The notes under the pieces were generated by a model. The model was not told the origin of the DNA. It saw nothing but the letters and a program-made list of their open reading frames with translations, and did no database searches. This document shows positions 45,276 through 58,200 of a stretch of DNA of 64,000 bases, one piece after another; the stretch's first letter is position 1; every line of letters starts with the position of its first letter. Position numbers and translations under genes: made by a program. The stretch is from positions 3,658,001 through 3,722,000 of the forward strand of contig NC_003283.11 in NCBI RefSeq assembly GCF_000002985.6, read 5' to 3'. This DNA is from Caenorhabditis elegans. Its lineage: Eukaryota; Nematoda; Chromadorea; Rhabditida; Rhabditidae.

Positions 45276-45689
45276 TAACTCGGCGATGTACTAAATTTGA
45301 ATGTAGTGTATGCCGCCGCGTTTTTCTGCAATTTATATCGAAAGCGGTCGATATTTTCTCGATCGTCCCGACTTACAAGCCTATTTTGCCCTTTTCAGCC
45401 TTGTAGGACTGTTTTGAACTGGATTTTTTCAATTGCATTTCAAAAAAATAGGAAAATCTGAAATTTTGCCGATTTTCTAGCATTTTTAGAATTTTTTGCT
45501 ACGTTTTCAGTAAGTTTTTATGATTTTTACGTCAAAATTGGCAATTTAGCTGAAATTCATAAATTTCGGCATAAAAATCATAAAAAAACAACGGGAAATT
45601 TATCAAAAAATACGAAAAATTCCTGAAAATCGGCAAATTTCCGATTTTGCCGGCAAAATTTTTGATTCCAAGCGGTTTTAAATGGGTTC

Positions 45690-45915
45690 ACTAAATTCTG
45701 AGAATGCTGCACAACACATTTGACGAGCAAAATATCTCGTAGCGAAAACTACAGTAATTCTTTAAATGACTACTGTGCGCGCTGGTGTCGATTTACGGGC
45801 TTGATTTTCGTAAATCGACACAAGCACTACAGTAGTAATTTAAAGGATTACTGTAGTTTTCTTTTTCGCTACGAGATATTTTGCGCGTCAAATATGTTGT
45901 GCAATATGCATTCAC
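45690..45915. mobile_element. CGATTTACGGGC foldback, short form
   Basis: AATATCTCGTAGCGAAAACT and TGTCGATTTACGGGC are mirrored by CGTAAATCGACACAAGC and GCTACGAGATATTTTGCGCG, with no internal array. Confidence 0.8.
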
Positions 45916-46539
45916 TAGAATTTTGTGTTCCCGTAATGGTACCTTTAATAAGTCGGGGGAGCATCCTTCCTGCAGCCTCTTCTCTCTTTTCTTTATATCT
46001 CTCGCTCTCTCACTCGTCTCCATTCTGCCCGTCCGTCTGCGTCTCCGTGGTCTCAGTACTATTTCCGACGCTTTAACCATTCTTCCGAGTGACCCCTCCC
46101 CACCTATGTCTTCGTCTCTCCCTCTGCTGCTGCTGCTGCTGGACGTTCCTCTTGTTTCTGCGTCTCTCCATGTCTCTCGTTGTCTGAATCTATCCTTTTT
46201 TCTAGTTGTCACGGCGATTTATCCGAAAGAGAAGGACCGTTTTCTGGATTTTTTTTGAAATTTAATTTAATTTTTAAAAAACTAATTAATTTCCAATTTT
46301 AAAAAATCTATTTTGTTCTTTTTCAAAAAAAATTTTAATAGCGCAAAAAATGCGGATAATTTTTAATTATTTTTTCACTTTTCAGATGATATCGATTTTG
46401 TGCACTCAAAAATTATTCGAATTTCTCTATTTTCCGCTTAAAGCTAAAAAATTTCAAAAAATTAATGCTTTTTTTACCGAATTTAGAGTTTTCGCACTGT
46501 CTCCTCATTTTTAGTATTTTGGTTATTATCCGGACGCGA

Positions 46540-46860
46540 AATATTGCGCTTTTTGCTCCAAAAATACGATACCGGGTCTCGACACGACAATTTTTTGTTA
46601 AATTCGAACAGGTGTGCGCCTTTAAAGAGTACTATAATTTCAAATTTTCGTTTCCCCGGAATTTCAATCGATTATTCCTAGTTTTTCTGAATTTGAACAA
46701 ATCGGTGAGAAAGCCTTCGAAAAATCAATAAGAAAAATTCCGCAGAAACGAAAAGTTTGAAATTACAGTACTCTTTAAAGGCGCGCACTTTTTCGCACCA
46801 CATTTAACAAAAAATTGTCGCTTCGAGACCATTTTTAAAGCAGAAATCGCGAAATTTTGT
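46540..46860. repeat. GGTCTCGACACGA palindrome (TTTAAAGG family)
   Basis: GATACCGGGTCTCGACACGA and GTGCGCCTTTAAAGAGTACT face AGTACTCTTTAAAGGCGCGC and TCGCTTCGAGACC. It ends about 150 bp before the lin-40 start codon. Confidence 0.75.
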
Positions 46861-47011
46861 GCTTTTTGGGCGAAAATGGAGAAATTTAAATAATTTTGAT
46901 AGCAAAATAAAAACATTTTTTTAATGTAATTTCTCGAATTTTCGACTTTTCGACTAATTCGACTTTTCCCCAAAAAATCCTCCAATTTTTGCAGAGCTTT
47001 AACGGGTCACG

Positions 47012-50000
47012 ATGAGCTCATCATCGTTGTCGTCAACATCAACTCGAGTCACGTACGCCGTCGGCGATTTTGTCTATTTCGACGACACGTCGGCCACCGA
47101 CGCTCCATATCAGATCCGCAAAATCGAGGAGCTTGTCAAGGTTAGATTAGTTGGCTGGAAAAAAAGCCCCAAAAGCCTGAAAAAGCCCAAAATTTCTCAA
47201 TTTTCAGACAGAAAAGGGCGGCGTGGATGCGCGATGCGTCGTCTACCTCCGACGACGTGACATTCCACAACATTTGCTGAAAATTGCCGATCAAGCGCAG
47301 AGGCGATTCGATAATTGTGAGCTTTTCCCCAGCTTACTTTATTTGAAAATATTAAAATTCAATTCAATTTTTTTCAGATTACGAAGTGGATAAGAAGAAG
47401 CCCGAGAATTTTACCACAAAAGGATTTATCGTTGTCAATGGAGCTTCTGAAGCTGCTCCAGAAGCTGCTCCAGAAGCCACCGAAGCTTCTGCGGAGACGT
47501 CTGAAACAAAAGTGAAGGAAGATACTGATGACGTGGCAGAGAAAATGGAAGAGGACGAAGAATGCCCGGCCCCGGTTGGGCAGGGAAGAACCAGCTCGAC
47601 TGAGGAGCCATCGGCGTCGGATGCTCCAGCAGCGACCGCAAAGGACAAAAAAGAAGAAAAAGAAGCCAAGGAAAACGCGAAAAACCTCAAGGAGACTGCC
47701 GAAGCAGAAGCCACGAAGCTCATTGACTGGGGTGATGGAGGCCTTCCGCTCGGAGTCGACAAGCTCACCCCGGATCAGAGGCTGAAGCTCCGACAGCATG
47801 AGATCTTTATGACGAGGCAATCGGAGATCCTTCCAGCAGCGGCGATTCGTGGAAAGTGTCGAGTCGTTCTTCTGGGAGATGGTGAAGAGGCTCAGAACTA
47901 CCTGCCTCTGGATGATACCTTCTATCATTCCCTTGTCTATGACCCGAATGCGCAGACTTTGCTGGCTGATAAGGGTGCTATTAGGGTTGGCGAGAAGTAT
48001 CAGGCGGTGGTGGATGAGTGGATGGAGCCCGCCGATCGGGAGGCGAAGGAGGCGAAGGTGCTGGCCGAGAAGGTTAAGAAGGAGGAAGAGGAGGCAAAGT
48101 TGAAGGCTGAAGCCGAGGAGGACACTGAGAATGATGGGTTGACGATCGCCGAGGATGAGGAGATGCCGGAGCTGAAGAATGAGGAAAAGGAAGAGACCAA
48201 GGTGGAAGAGGAAGCTACCACCACCGATTCCGAAGGTGAAGTAGGTGAAGTCCTCGTCTGGCACCCGCACCACGCTCTCACCGACCGTGACATTGATCAG
48301 TACATGATTGTGGCCCGATCAGTCGGCCTATTCGCCCGAGCCATCGATGGAGCTTCCGCGCCGAAGCTTCCGACTCTTCAGCTAGCCGCCGCCTTCGCCT
48401 CCCGTGACGTCACCATCTTCCACGCCCACGCGATCCTTCATCAGGCCAACTATGATGTCGGGCAGGCTGTCAAGTACCTGGTCCCAGTGGCCTCTCGAGA
48501 CACGTACCCGTGCCAGGTCGATGATTCAAGCGGCCTGCAGACTAAGACCCTTGGCGGACCGATTTTGTGTCGGGATCAGCTGGAAGAGTGGTCGACGCCC
48601 GAGATGAATCTGTTCGAGGATGCGCTGGATAAGGTGGGCAAGGATTTCAATGAGATCCGCGCCGAGTACCTTCCGTGGAAGTCGATTCGGGACATTGTCG
48701 AGTACTATTACCTTATGAAGGCCTCCAATCGATACACAGATCGCAAGAAGAACAAGCCATCGGCGGGTGGTGGAAGCTCGACGACGACGGACGAGAAGTT
48801 CACCAACATCTACATTCCGCCGTTCAACAAGCCGATCGCCGCCTCGATTCTTCCGTACAACACTAGCCAGACGACGCTGATGAACAACGACAATCCGTGT
48901 GAGAATTGCGGGACGCTGGACGCTCTCAACTGGTATCAGTGGGGAGGTGTCGGCGATAAGAAGGTTCTGTGCTCGACGTGTTGGATTCAGTGGAAGAAGT
49001 TCGCCGGGCTCAATCAGAAGCACGAGCTCGAGCGGTTCGACAAGACGCGGCCGCCACCGGTGGAGCCGGTAGCGCCGACGCCAGCGGCCTCAAATGGAAC
49101 TCCAGCTTCTCAGAAGGCGGCTGCCACGGCGGCGGTGAACACGTTGACTCCACAACAACAGCAGCAGCAGCGCGCTGCCGCCGCCAACATGCTCATGACG
49201 CTGAACAGTGGTGATAAGCAGAATTTGTTGAATGTGGCAAAGGAGGCGCTGGCACGTGGCCAAATCACCCAGGAGCAATTTCTACAGCTACAGAAGAATT
49301 TCGCTCAGAAAATCCAGGCACAAATTCAACAACAGATTCAGCAGCAGCAACAGCGGCAGGCGCAAACGACGCCGCAAGTGGTCGCAACGCCCAGGGTAAG
49401 GATTGGTTGAAAATTGCACGAAAAATCAAAAAAAAAAATTGAAAAACTCAATTTTGGCCAAATTCCCACCAAAATGAGCTACGACCAATAAATGATTCGC
49501 TCCGCCCATTTTTCAACCAATCAGCGTCGTCGAATACCGCACATTCCTATGATTGGTTGGAAAATGGGTGGAGCTAATCGCTGATTGGTCGCAGGTCTAA
49601 TTTCGGAGGAAACTCGGCCAAAATGGTAAAAAGCTCAATTTAGGCTTAATTCTCTTCAAAATGAGAACTGCGACCAATCAGCGATTCGCTCCGCCCAATT
49701 TCAAACCAACCAGCGCCGCGCATTCCTCTGATTGGTTGAAAAATGGGCGGAGCTAATCGCTGATTGGTCGCAGGTCTTATTTTGGAGGAAACTCGGCCAA
49801 AATGGTAAAAAGCTCAATATAGGCCTAATTCTCTTCAAAATGAGAACTGCGACCAATCAGCGATTCGCTCCGCCCAATTTCAAACCAACCAGCGCCGCAC
49901 ATTCCTCTGATTGGTTGAAAAATGGGCGGAGCTAATCGCTGATTGGTCGTAACTCTCATTATATAGAAAACTGAGCCAAAATCTTTAAAAAACTGCATTT

Positions 50001-53000
50001 TTTTCGTTTTTAAACCCAAATTTTTTCCAGAAAAAGACGACTCCAGCCACAAAACCGGCCATCGTCTTTTACACGACAATCTGCCGACGAGCGGTTCGCC
50101 GGATTTTGCCGAAAAGCGCGTTCAACCTGAGAAAATTGTCCCGTCGGCCGAACCTCGCCATCGATGATGAGAAGATCCTCAGAGCTAGTGAGTTAAACCC
50201 CGGAAAATTGAAATTTTTAGCAAAAAAATCGATATTTGGCGTGTTCTGAGCCAATTTTGAGCCATTTTTGCATGGTTTTCACACTAAAATTGAATTTTTT
50301 AAAAGGAAAATTTTGAAAATTTCGGTTTTTTACGCCTATCTGCCTAAAAATTGCATTAAAACGAAAAAATTTGCAATTTTTTACCAAAATGTCGATTTTT
50401 TTCAGAAATATCGATTTTTACAACCGAAAAAAATCCAGAATATTACCCAGATGTTGCAATTTTCGCACCAAAATTACGGTAGCGGGTCTCGACGCGAAAA
50501 TAAATTTTTTGTTGAATGCGAAAATCTGTGCGCCTTTAAAGGGTACTGTAATTTCCAATTTTTTTTTTCTGAATTTTATGCGATTTTTAATCAATATTCC
50601 TGTTTCTATCGAAAACACCACGAAAATCGATAAAAATTGTGAAAACTACAGTACTCTTTAAAGGCGCAGCACACTTTTTTTTGCATTTCACCAAATTTTT
50701 CGTCGTGTCGAGACCCGCCTACCATATAGCATATTTCCTACCATACCTACCTACCATATTTCCTACCATTGCCTACCATATTTTTTTTGCTAAAAAAATT
50801 CATTTTTAACATTAAAACCATGCTAAAATGTGGTCCAAATGACAAAATAATGAAATTTTTCGAATTTTTTGGCTCAAATCTGATTTATACAAATTTTCAG
50901 TGATTATGCTCGACAAGAAGCACCTTCTGCAGTCGGCGCAGGCAGCCGCAGGCGATAAGAGAAGCCTGATTGTCGAGTCGGAATTCCATAAGGGAATCAC
51001 ACATTTACAACACGTAAGTCTTTTTTTTGTGGCAGCAGGGCGCACATGCATACACACAAGAAATTTTGGATAATTTTACAATACTCGGAATACGAAAATT
51101 CATTAATTTTGAAAAAAAAATCGTTGTCTTTGGCGAATTTCCAATTTTGAATTACCGCACGGTTTTGTCTCGAAACTCCGCCCATTTTTCCGTGCCGCAC
51201 TCTGGGTTTTTTAAAATTTTGGCGCATTTTTTTCAATTTTCAAGTTTATGTCTTCAAAAATCACCCAATTATAACGGGAAATCGTGTAGAAATATGTTTT
51301 CACGTCGAAATTGTCAAAACCCAAAGTGCGGCACGGAAAAATGGGCGGAGTTGCGAAAAAGGTGCGCGCGGTAATTCAAATTATTACGGGAACACTGAAT
51401 TCTAAGAATTCTGTGTATTGAGCAACATATTTGACGCGCAAAATATCTTGTAGCGAAAACTACAGTAATTCTTTACATGACTACTGTAGCGCTAGTCGAT
51501 TTACGGGCCCGGTTTTTTGATTTTTAAAACTGATTAAGGCCCGTAAATCGAAACACAAGTTCTATAGTAGTCATTTAAAGGATTACTGTAGTTTTTCGCC
51601 ACGAGATATTTTGCGCGTCAAATATGTTGTGCAATACGCATTCTCAGCATTTTGTGTGTCCCGTTTTTTAAAATTTAATATTTTTCGTTATATTCTGATT
51701 GTGAGTATTTTTTTAAAAACAATATGACCATTCATTACGAGACCATAAAATTCAAAGAATGCGTATTACACATTATATTTGACGCGCAAAATATCTCATA
51801 GCGAAAACTACTGTAATTCTTAAAATGACTACTGTAGCGCTTGTGTCGATTTACGGGATTTCGATATGTTTTGTGTTAAAAATTTTTTTATCGATTAACA
51901 AATAATTTCCGTAAATCGACACAAGCGGTACAGTAGTAATTTAAAGGATTACTGTAGTTTTCGCTACGAGATACTTTGCGCGTCAAATATGTTGCGCAAG
52001 TTCAAATTCTCACCCGTCAAGTTTCAAAAATTTTCAGGCTCTGACTCAAGCTGCAACCGGCAAGCGAAGCGCCCCGCAGGCCGTGGCATCAGGCGAGCCG
52101 TCCGCCAAAATGGCAAAGGTATGAGCGAGCGAGTTTGTGAGGATGCTGTTTTTTTTTCGATTTTTGCAAAACATTTAATTTTTGATCTACACGAACTATT
52201 TTTAATTCCTGAATCGAATCTATCTGGCTGTCACTTTTTTTCTTTTTTTGATCCGAACGGGCTTCTGGCCTCCCTCGCTGGCGTGTTTTTCGCTCAGCCA
52301 GAAGCGCGTGAAATCACGTGGTGCCAGGCTGTCCTATTACGGTTTGATCTACAAAAAATGCGGGAATTTTTAGCCTAAAAAGAGATGACGTCAGCACGTT
52401 CTTAACCATGTGAAATCAGTTGAGAACTCTGCCGCATTTTTTGTAGATCAACGTAGATCAAGCCTAAATCAGACACCCTGAAACACACACCACGAGTGAA
52501 AAATGAACAATGTGTGCGATTTTCCGAATCCTAACCGCCCGGTATGCTTCGACTAACTAACTTCTAACTGCTTGTACTGGCTTCTTCTTCGTGATCTTCT
52601 TTCCTCCTGCTCGGTGTTGTGCTCGGTTTTCCTGTTCTTTCTCTGTCTTTCGGTCATGTCTCAGTGTCTCTCTACTTGGTTTTTCGTCGTTTTCCAGCAG
52701 CAGCAGCAGCAGCTACCAACAGCTTTCGCTGCAAGTGGATCCTCCTCGTGGACACCGATCGTCGCACCGTCGCTAGAAGACGTTGGAAATTCGCTTCTCG
52801 CAGTCAATCATGCTATGAAGTGTGGTGGCGATGGTGGTGGTTGTGTCTCAAACAACGACGCTCCGATTCTCCGGCAATATCTCACGAACCATCAGGGTCC
52901 CGCCACGCGAATCGACAGCGTTCGGGAGCTGATGAGAACGCGAACCGACTCGAGATGGTTTGTGGTGAAGGATGAGGATGTGAAGATGCGGGCCGGGCCC

Positions 53001-54503
53001 CGAATGAAGTAAGCAAGTGGAGCAAATATATATAGATATATAGATATTGTACATTTGGGTCACTTGGTTTTTTGGTGGTAGTTTCTATTTTCACTCTTTT
53101 CTTTTTTCGTTGCTCTCGTTCTCTGGTTATTTATTGGTTTACCATTTTATCACGTGGAGTCAGAAAGTCCCATTTCGCTTTGATCTACGAAACATGCGCG
53201 GAGAAGAGACGCAGACATCTCATCTGATTTAGCATGGTTAAGAGTGTGCTGACGTCACATTTTTCTGGGCGAAAAATTCCCGCATTTTTTGTAGATCAAA
53301 CCGCGATGAGACTTTCTGACACCACGTGTTTTATTAGTATAGAACAAAAAAACGTGGCAAACTGATTTTGACCCGCTTTTCTCACACATTTCTTCCCACT
53401 ACTTCTTCCTTCCTCTCTCTTGTGCATGGGCTTCACCGCGATTTAGCTTAGTAAACGGCACCTTTTTCGGTAGTTTTTTTCAGTTAATCATTAAAAAATG
53501 AAGTCAGACGATCTACAGTAACCTTGAGAACCTATCAAACTTACTACAGTAGGTTATGTAATTACAGTAACCTTGAGGAGCTGTCGTACTTAATACAGTA
53601 GTTTTAAAAAAGTAACGTTACAGTAGTTAAAGTATGAGAACCTATCAAACTTACTACAGTTGTTAAAGGATCTATGGTAACCTTGCAATACTTTAATTAT
53701 CTGCAGTAACCTTACAGTAGTCAAATTGCTACAGTAACCTTGAGAAACTATCGCACTTGCTACAGTAGTTAGAGGATCTACAGTAACCTTACAGTAGTTA
53801 AAGTATCTACAGTAACCATAAATACCTATCGTACTTACTACAGTAGTTAGAGTATCTACAGTAACCCTACAGTAGTTAAAGTATCTACAGTAACTTTGAA
53901 AGCTTATCAAACTATCTACAGTAACCTTTCAATAGTTGAAGTATCTACAGTAACCTTACAGTAGTTAAAGTATCTACAGTAACCTTAGAGTAGTTAAAGT
54001 ATCTACAGTATCCACGAGGACCTATCGTAATTCCTACAGTAGTTAAATTAGCTACAGTAACCTTGAGAATTTATGAAACTTACTACAGTAGTCAGAGGAT
54101 CTACAGTGGCCTTACAGTAGTTAAAGTATCTACCGTAACCTTGAGGGACTATCGTACTCACTGCAGTAGTTAATGGAGCTACAGTAACCTTACAGTAGTT
54201 CAATTATCAAAATCAAATTCCACAATTTTGAAATATTATTTCCTGGATTAGGATGGAATTTTTCTCGTTTACAATGCAAACAGCCAAGTAAAAAATTTTT
54301 TAAAAAGAAATTCTGATTTCAGATAAAGTAAAAAAAACACATTTTTTTGCAGAACTAAACGACGGAACCTACTCACTCGTCACGAAAGCCGCCGAATCGC
54401 CCGTCATCCTTGCGAATTCCATCAATTTCTTGAACCATTCTGTCCCATAATATACCCATTCTTTACGGGGCCCCTACAGCAGTCCCGCACCACTGAATCA
54501 TGA
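47012..54503 (+). CDS. lin-40: MTA-family NuRD subunit LIN-40, 1022 aa
   Basis: Metastasis-associated (MTA) homologue of the nuclear NuRD chromatin remodelling and deacetylase complex. Eight exons: 47012-47140, 47208-47316, 47378-49395, 50031-50187, 50901-51013, 52038-52118, 52698-53008 and 54353-54503, all in phase. BAH domain in exons 1-3 (YAVGDFVYFDD; ends near NYYEVDKKKPENF) with a long acidic Ala/Glu insert after it. ELM2 starts about residue 279 (IRVGEKYQAVVDEW). SANT about 480-530 (EEWSTPEMNLFEDALDK, WKSIRDIVEYYYLMK). GATA-type zinc finger about 587-614 (CENC...CSTC). MTA C-terminal motifs are TTICRRAVRRILPKSAF and LLTRHESRRIARHP. The start follows a TTTTTGCAG acceptor. The symbol rests on my recognition of the protein; EGL-27, the other worm paralogue, is less likely from the domain spacing. 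Confidence 0.93.
49447..49978. repeat. three tandem copies of a roughly 180-bp CCAAT-box palindrome in lin-40 intron 3
   Basis: Copies at 49447-49631, 49632-49810 and 49811-49978. Each has GCGACCAATCAGCGATTCGC, CTCCGCCCAATTTCAAACCA and the inverted GGCGGAGCTAATCGCTGATT. The second and third copies are nearly identical and the first is diverged. Confidence 0.85.
50465..50735. repeat. GGTCTCGACACGA palindrome in lin-40 intron 4
   Basis: GTAGCGGGTCTCGACGCGAA and GCGCCTTTAAAGGGTACT face GTACTCTTTAAAGGCGCAGC and GTCGTGTCGAGACCCGCC. Tandem CTACCATA words follow to 50785. Confidence 0.75.
51395..51665. mobile_element. CGATTTACGGGC foldback in lin-40 intron 5, first of two
   Basis: AAAATATCTTGTAGCGAAAA, TTTACGGGCCC and then GGCCCGTAAATCG, CACGAGATATTTTGCGCGTC. 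Confidence 0.8.
51745..51995. mobile_element. CGATTTACGGGC foldback in lin-40 intron 5, second of two
   Basis: Opens CAAAATATCTCATAGCGAAA and closes CTACGAGATACTTTGCGCGT. It lies about 80 bp from the first element in the same intron and ends about 45 bp before exon 6. Confidence 0.8.
52315..52497. repeat. CACGTG palindromic element, copy 14, in lin-40 intron 6
   Basis: Left CACGTGGTGCCAGGC intact; right end degenerate (ACACACACCACGAGTG). Keeps ATGACGTCAGCACG. Confidence 0.8.
53151..53329. repeat. CACGTG palindromic element, copy 15, in lin-40 intron 7
   Basis: Both termini intact. CACGTGGAGTCAGAAAGTCC matches copy 9 more closely than the others. Contains GTGCTGACGTCACA. Confidence 0.85.
53500..54205. 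repeat. CTACAGTAACCTTACAGTAG minisatellite in lin-40 intron 7
   Basis: More than twenty imperfect units alternating CTACAGTAACCTTGAGAACC, TATCAAACTTACTACAGTAG and TTAAAGTAT. The unit length varies between about 28 and 60 bp. It occupies half of the 1344-bp last intron. Confidence 0.85.
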
Positions 54504-54749
54504 TCTTCTTCACTAATGTATTCTTTCTTTTATTTCTTCGTTTTTCAAAAAAAAAAAAAAAGTCTCCCGAATATTTTTATTGATTTATTGTTTAAAAATC
54601 TCTGTTCTCCCATATTTTTATCTTCTTTTTATTTATTTTTTTTCTTTCCTTCGACAAAAATCGAACATAATCTCTTATCCCTCCATCTGAATATTTTTTA
54701 CTCATTCGTTTTGAAATTGTATTGTTTCGTTTTTATCGGCAAAAATTTG

Positions 54750-54777
54750 AATAAAAACACATTTCGGTCTCAATAAA
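54750..54777 (+). terminator. lin-40 poly(A) signals
   Basis: AATAAA at 54750 and again at 54772, about 250-270 bases past the TGA at 54501-54503. Confidence 0.7.
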
Positions 54778-54894
54778 TCAAATTCACAGCTTTTTTATTA
54801 ATTTCAAATTTAAGTGACGGAAGAAAAATGGAAAAGGAAAATTGGAAAATTAATAAAAAAGAATTTTCTTAAAAAAACATTTGTTTCACCAAGT

Positions 54895-55025
54895 GGTTTG
54901 TGTGTGTGTATGTGTGTGTGTGTGTGTGTGCTTGGAGGAAGAAAATTGTTGGAAATTTCTCTGGGGTCTCTCGGTTCTCGTGCTCTCTCGTCTTTTGTGT
55001 GTGTGTGTGTGTGTGCGTGGGCGTG
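54895..55025. repeat. GT-rich microsatellites
   Basis: Two runs of (GT)n-like sequence, at 54898-54930 and 54995-55016, in the short gap between the convergent genes. Confidence 0.7.
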
Positions 55026-55209
55026 TTTGGGGAATAAATTGAAAGAAACAATATTGATTTTTGTCGATTTTGTTGTGGACGGGCGGGATTATTTAAACGA
55101 TTAAACGAAAAAAAAAGTTTGACAACTCGTTGAACCGGCGGATTTATCGATTTTTTCAATAAAAAATCAATAAACTTGCGCGGCGCCACGTGTCATCTCG
55201 CTCCTTTTC

Positions 55210-58200
55210 TCAGTGCACTTCTTGGTCGAGCAAGTCGGTTGGAACGGTGGTCGGCGACTTTTTCTCCGATGGCTGAACTTTTGCAATCTCTTCCATCACT
55301 GGTACTGGGCCACTGAAAGCAGAAATTTGGGGGTTTCGATGTGTGAGATTATTTATTTTTTCTGGGATTCAGGAAAAATTAGGAGCAAGAGTCGAATTTT
55401 TCTTGCAAGGTGGCCGAGAAAAATCGAAAATTCGGCCATTCTTAAGTTCAGTTGATTTTTTTCCGAAATACAACTATTTAATTCATAAAAAAATGGATTT
55501 CAAATTTTTTTGGTTAAAAAAAATTTTATTTAAAAAAACTTTAAAAGCTTTAAAAATATAGTTTTTCATCCAGAATATCGATGTTAGGATGTCCCAGTAC
55601 GGGTTGGTCTACAAAAAAATGCGGGAGTTCTTCGCCCAAAAAAAAGTGACGTCATCACGTTCTTAACCATGCGAAATCAGTTGAGAACTCTGCGTCTCTT
55701 CTCTCGCATTTTATGTAGATCAACGTAGATCAATCCAAAATTAGACACTCTGACACCAAGGGAAAAAGTAAAACTACAGTACTTTTTAAAGGCTCACGCC
55801 TTTTTCGCATTTAACAAAAATTAGTCGTTTCGTGACCGGGTACCGTATTGTTGGCGCAAAAATCGCGAAATCGTGGAGCGCCGGTAACATCGATTTTTAA
55901 GACATTTTTCAGAGAAATCGGCTTTTGCCGGTTGTAGCAATGCACCACATTTTACGCGCAAGTTTGACAACGCCACGTGGTGTCAGAGTGTCCCAGTTCG
56001 CATTGATCTACAAGAATTGCCGGAAATTAGACGCGTCTAGACGCAGATTTCTAAATTCATTTCATCCAGAAAATTTCCACAAATTTGTAGATCAAACCGC
56101 TATAAGGCTAAAAATTTTAAAACATTACCTGCTCATTCCGGCGACATTCGACGAATGAGGGAACACCCGAACGGGCGGCTCGTTGGGAGAATTATCCGGC
56201 GAGGCGAACGCTGCGAATCTGGTGGTACCGACCATTGCGGCGGCAGTTGGAATTGCCAATGAGAATGCCAACAGAAGACTTCCCAGAGTGAACATTCCAA
56301 ATCCAACAGTCTTCCACAAACGCATCGGATCTTGAAGGATGATTTCCAGCTTGTCACGTGGCACATAGAGACCACCGTTCTCGTCCTGGAAATTATATAA
56401 GTTTTAGGATAAATTTCAGCGCTGCTTTTTCAGAAGTTCCCAGAACCTTCCAGAATTTTCCAGAGCTTTCCAGAGTTTATTGGAACTTTTAAGAACTTCC
56501 CAAGTTGTTCTATATATTTTTTGAATCTTCCTAAAGTTACTCAAAAAATTCCCATTTACCGTCAAAACAATTTTCTCAAAAATATCGTATTTTCCGCGAA
56601 CACATCAAAAAATTGGGGTTCCCGCCAAAACCTTTTTCTCCGTAAATTTGAATTTCCCGCGAAAATTTTTTATCAAACTGCGAATTTTCCGCTAATGTTT
56701 TTTCTCAAAAAAAAAGGACTCCCCGCTTATTTTCACTGAAAATTTCAATCTCCCGCCTAAAATTCTTTTTTTTGCCAAATTTCACACAAACCTGGTAGAG
56801 AACAAAACGCTCGATGGACTGTTCGATGTTTCTCTCCTCTCTCCATGTATACCCAATACAGATGGTAACGGCTCCAGCGATCAGGAACAACAGCCCGATG
56901 ATTGTGCAGATTCGGCAGACCAAGAGGCCTCTCCGTTGAGCCGGTGGCGGTGGTAGCAAGTACCACGCTGCTCCGCTCATCGGACCACCCATCGCGCCGC
57001 CACCCTCCACATCATCACCGGTTGGTGTCACATAGAATTGGTGAAGGTAGTTCTTGATTCCAAAGTTTCGAGGTGCGCTTACCTAAAACAATTTTTTTTA
57101 TTGATTTTTCGCAAATTGTTGAAATTTTTTTGAGCTTGGAACTTTTTTGAAATTCGATTACACTAAAATTAGTCTCTGAAAACTTCTTTTTTTTTGAATT
57201 TTGCAAAAAATAATAAAGGCTAGTTATATTTAAATTTCCGCGCAAATTAATGATCTATATTTAACCTTTTTTTCAAGCTTAATTTTTCAAATTTGGAGAC
57301 ATTTTTCTGTAAAAAAGCCTGCTCATCAGAAATGAAAAAGATTCTATGGACCTCTAAAATTGGAATAAAATTGAGAATTGAACTTCTTTATAAGTTCCAA
57401 AATAAAAAAAACATAAAAAATTTAGAAAAGTTCTATAATTTTTACATTTTAGTTTTTTTTTTTTTAATTATGTTTTTTGAGACTGTTTGTAGGGAAAAAC
57501 CCGACAAACACTCTACCTTTAAGTTCCCAAAAAGTGAAAAAAGGTGTTTGAATTTTTTCCGAATCAGAATTTTCAGCTAATTATAAAGCATAGGGCTTCC
57601 ACGCCGGCGCCAAAACGCCTGCCGGCCTCGCCTTGCGGCGACCTCCGCCTGCCTCACGCCGTGCCTCCTGTATAATCGAACCCGAAAAGTGTCGGCCGCG
57701 GCGAAAGAATCACTTTTCGCACTACGTGGTGTGAACACCAACTTTTTGGATTCTCGCCATAGTGCTGAAAAGAGGCGAGAGGCAGGCGTCAGGCCCTGAA
57801 ACCGCGCATGCCTCTCATGGAAACCCTAGTAAAGTATTAAAAAACATGCAGAGTTAAAAAATGCAACCAAAAACTACCTCATCGACCAGCGCAGAAGGTT
57901 TGGCTGTCCCTGGAGACAGCTTCTCCTTTTTGTTGCTACCCAGACGAAATCCGGTCATGTCATGCGGATCTGAAAATGAAACTTTTGAATATTATATAAA
58001 AATCAGGATTATCAAAATATAAATTGAAGAACTAAAAAAATAAGAAAAAAAATCTGAAAACTTGAAAAGAACAGCCTAATTTTTGCCATATTTGCCAAAA
58101 TGTTGCCGAAAATTGAAATTTTTAACTGTAAAATTAAAAATGGCAATTTTGGCAATTTCCCAATAATTTCAGAAACCGGCTTCCTAAAATTTCAGCAGTT

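Noticed and set aside
47374..48273. A 299-codon minus-strand frame opposite lin-40 exon 3
   Set aside because: Antisense shadow of a codon-biased exon; it has no family similarity and no splice signals.
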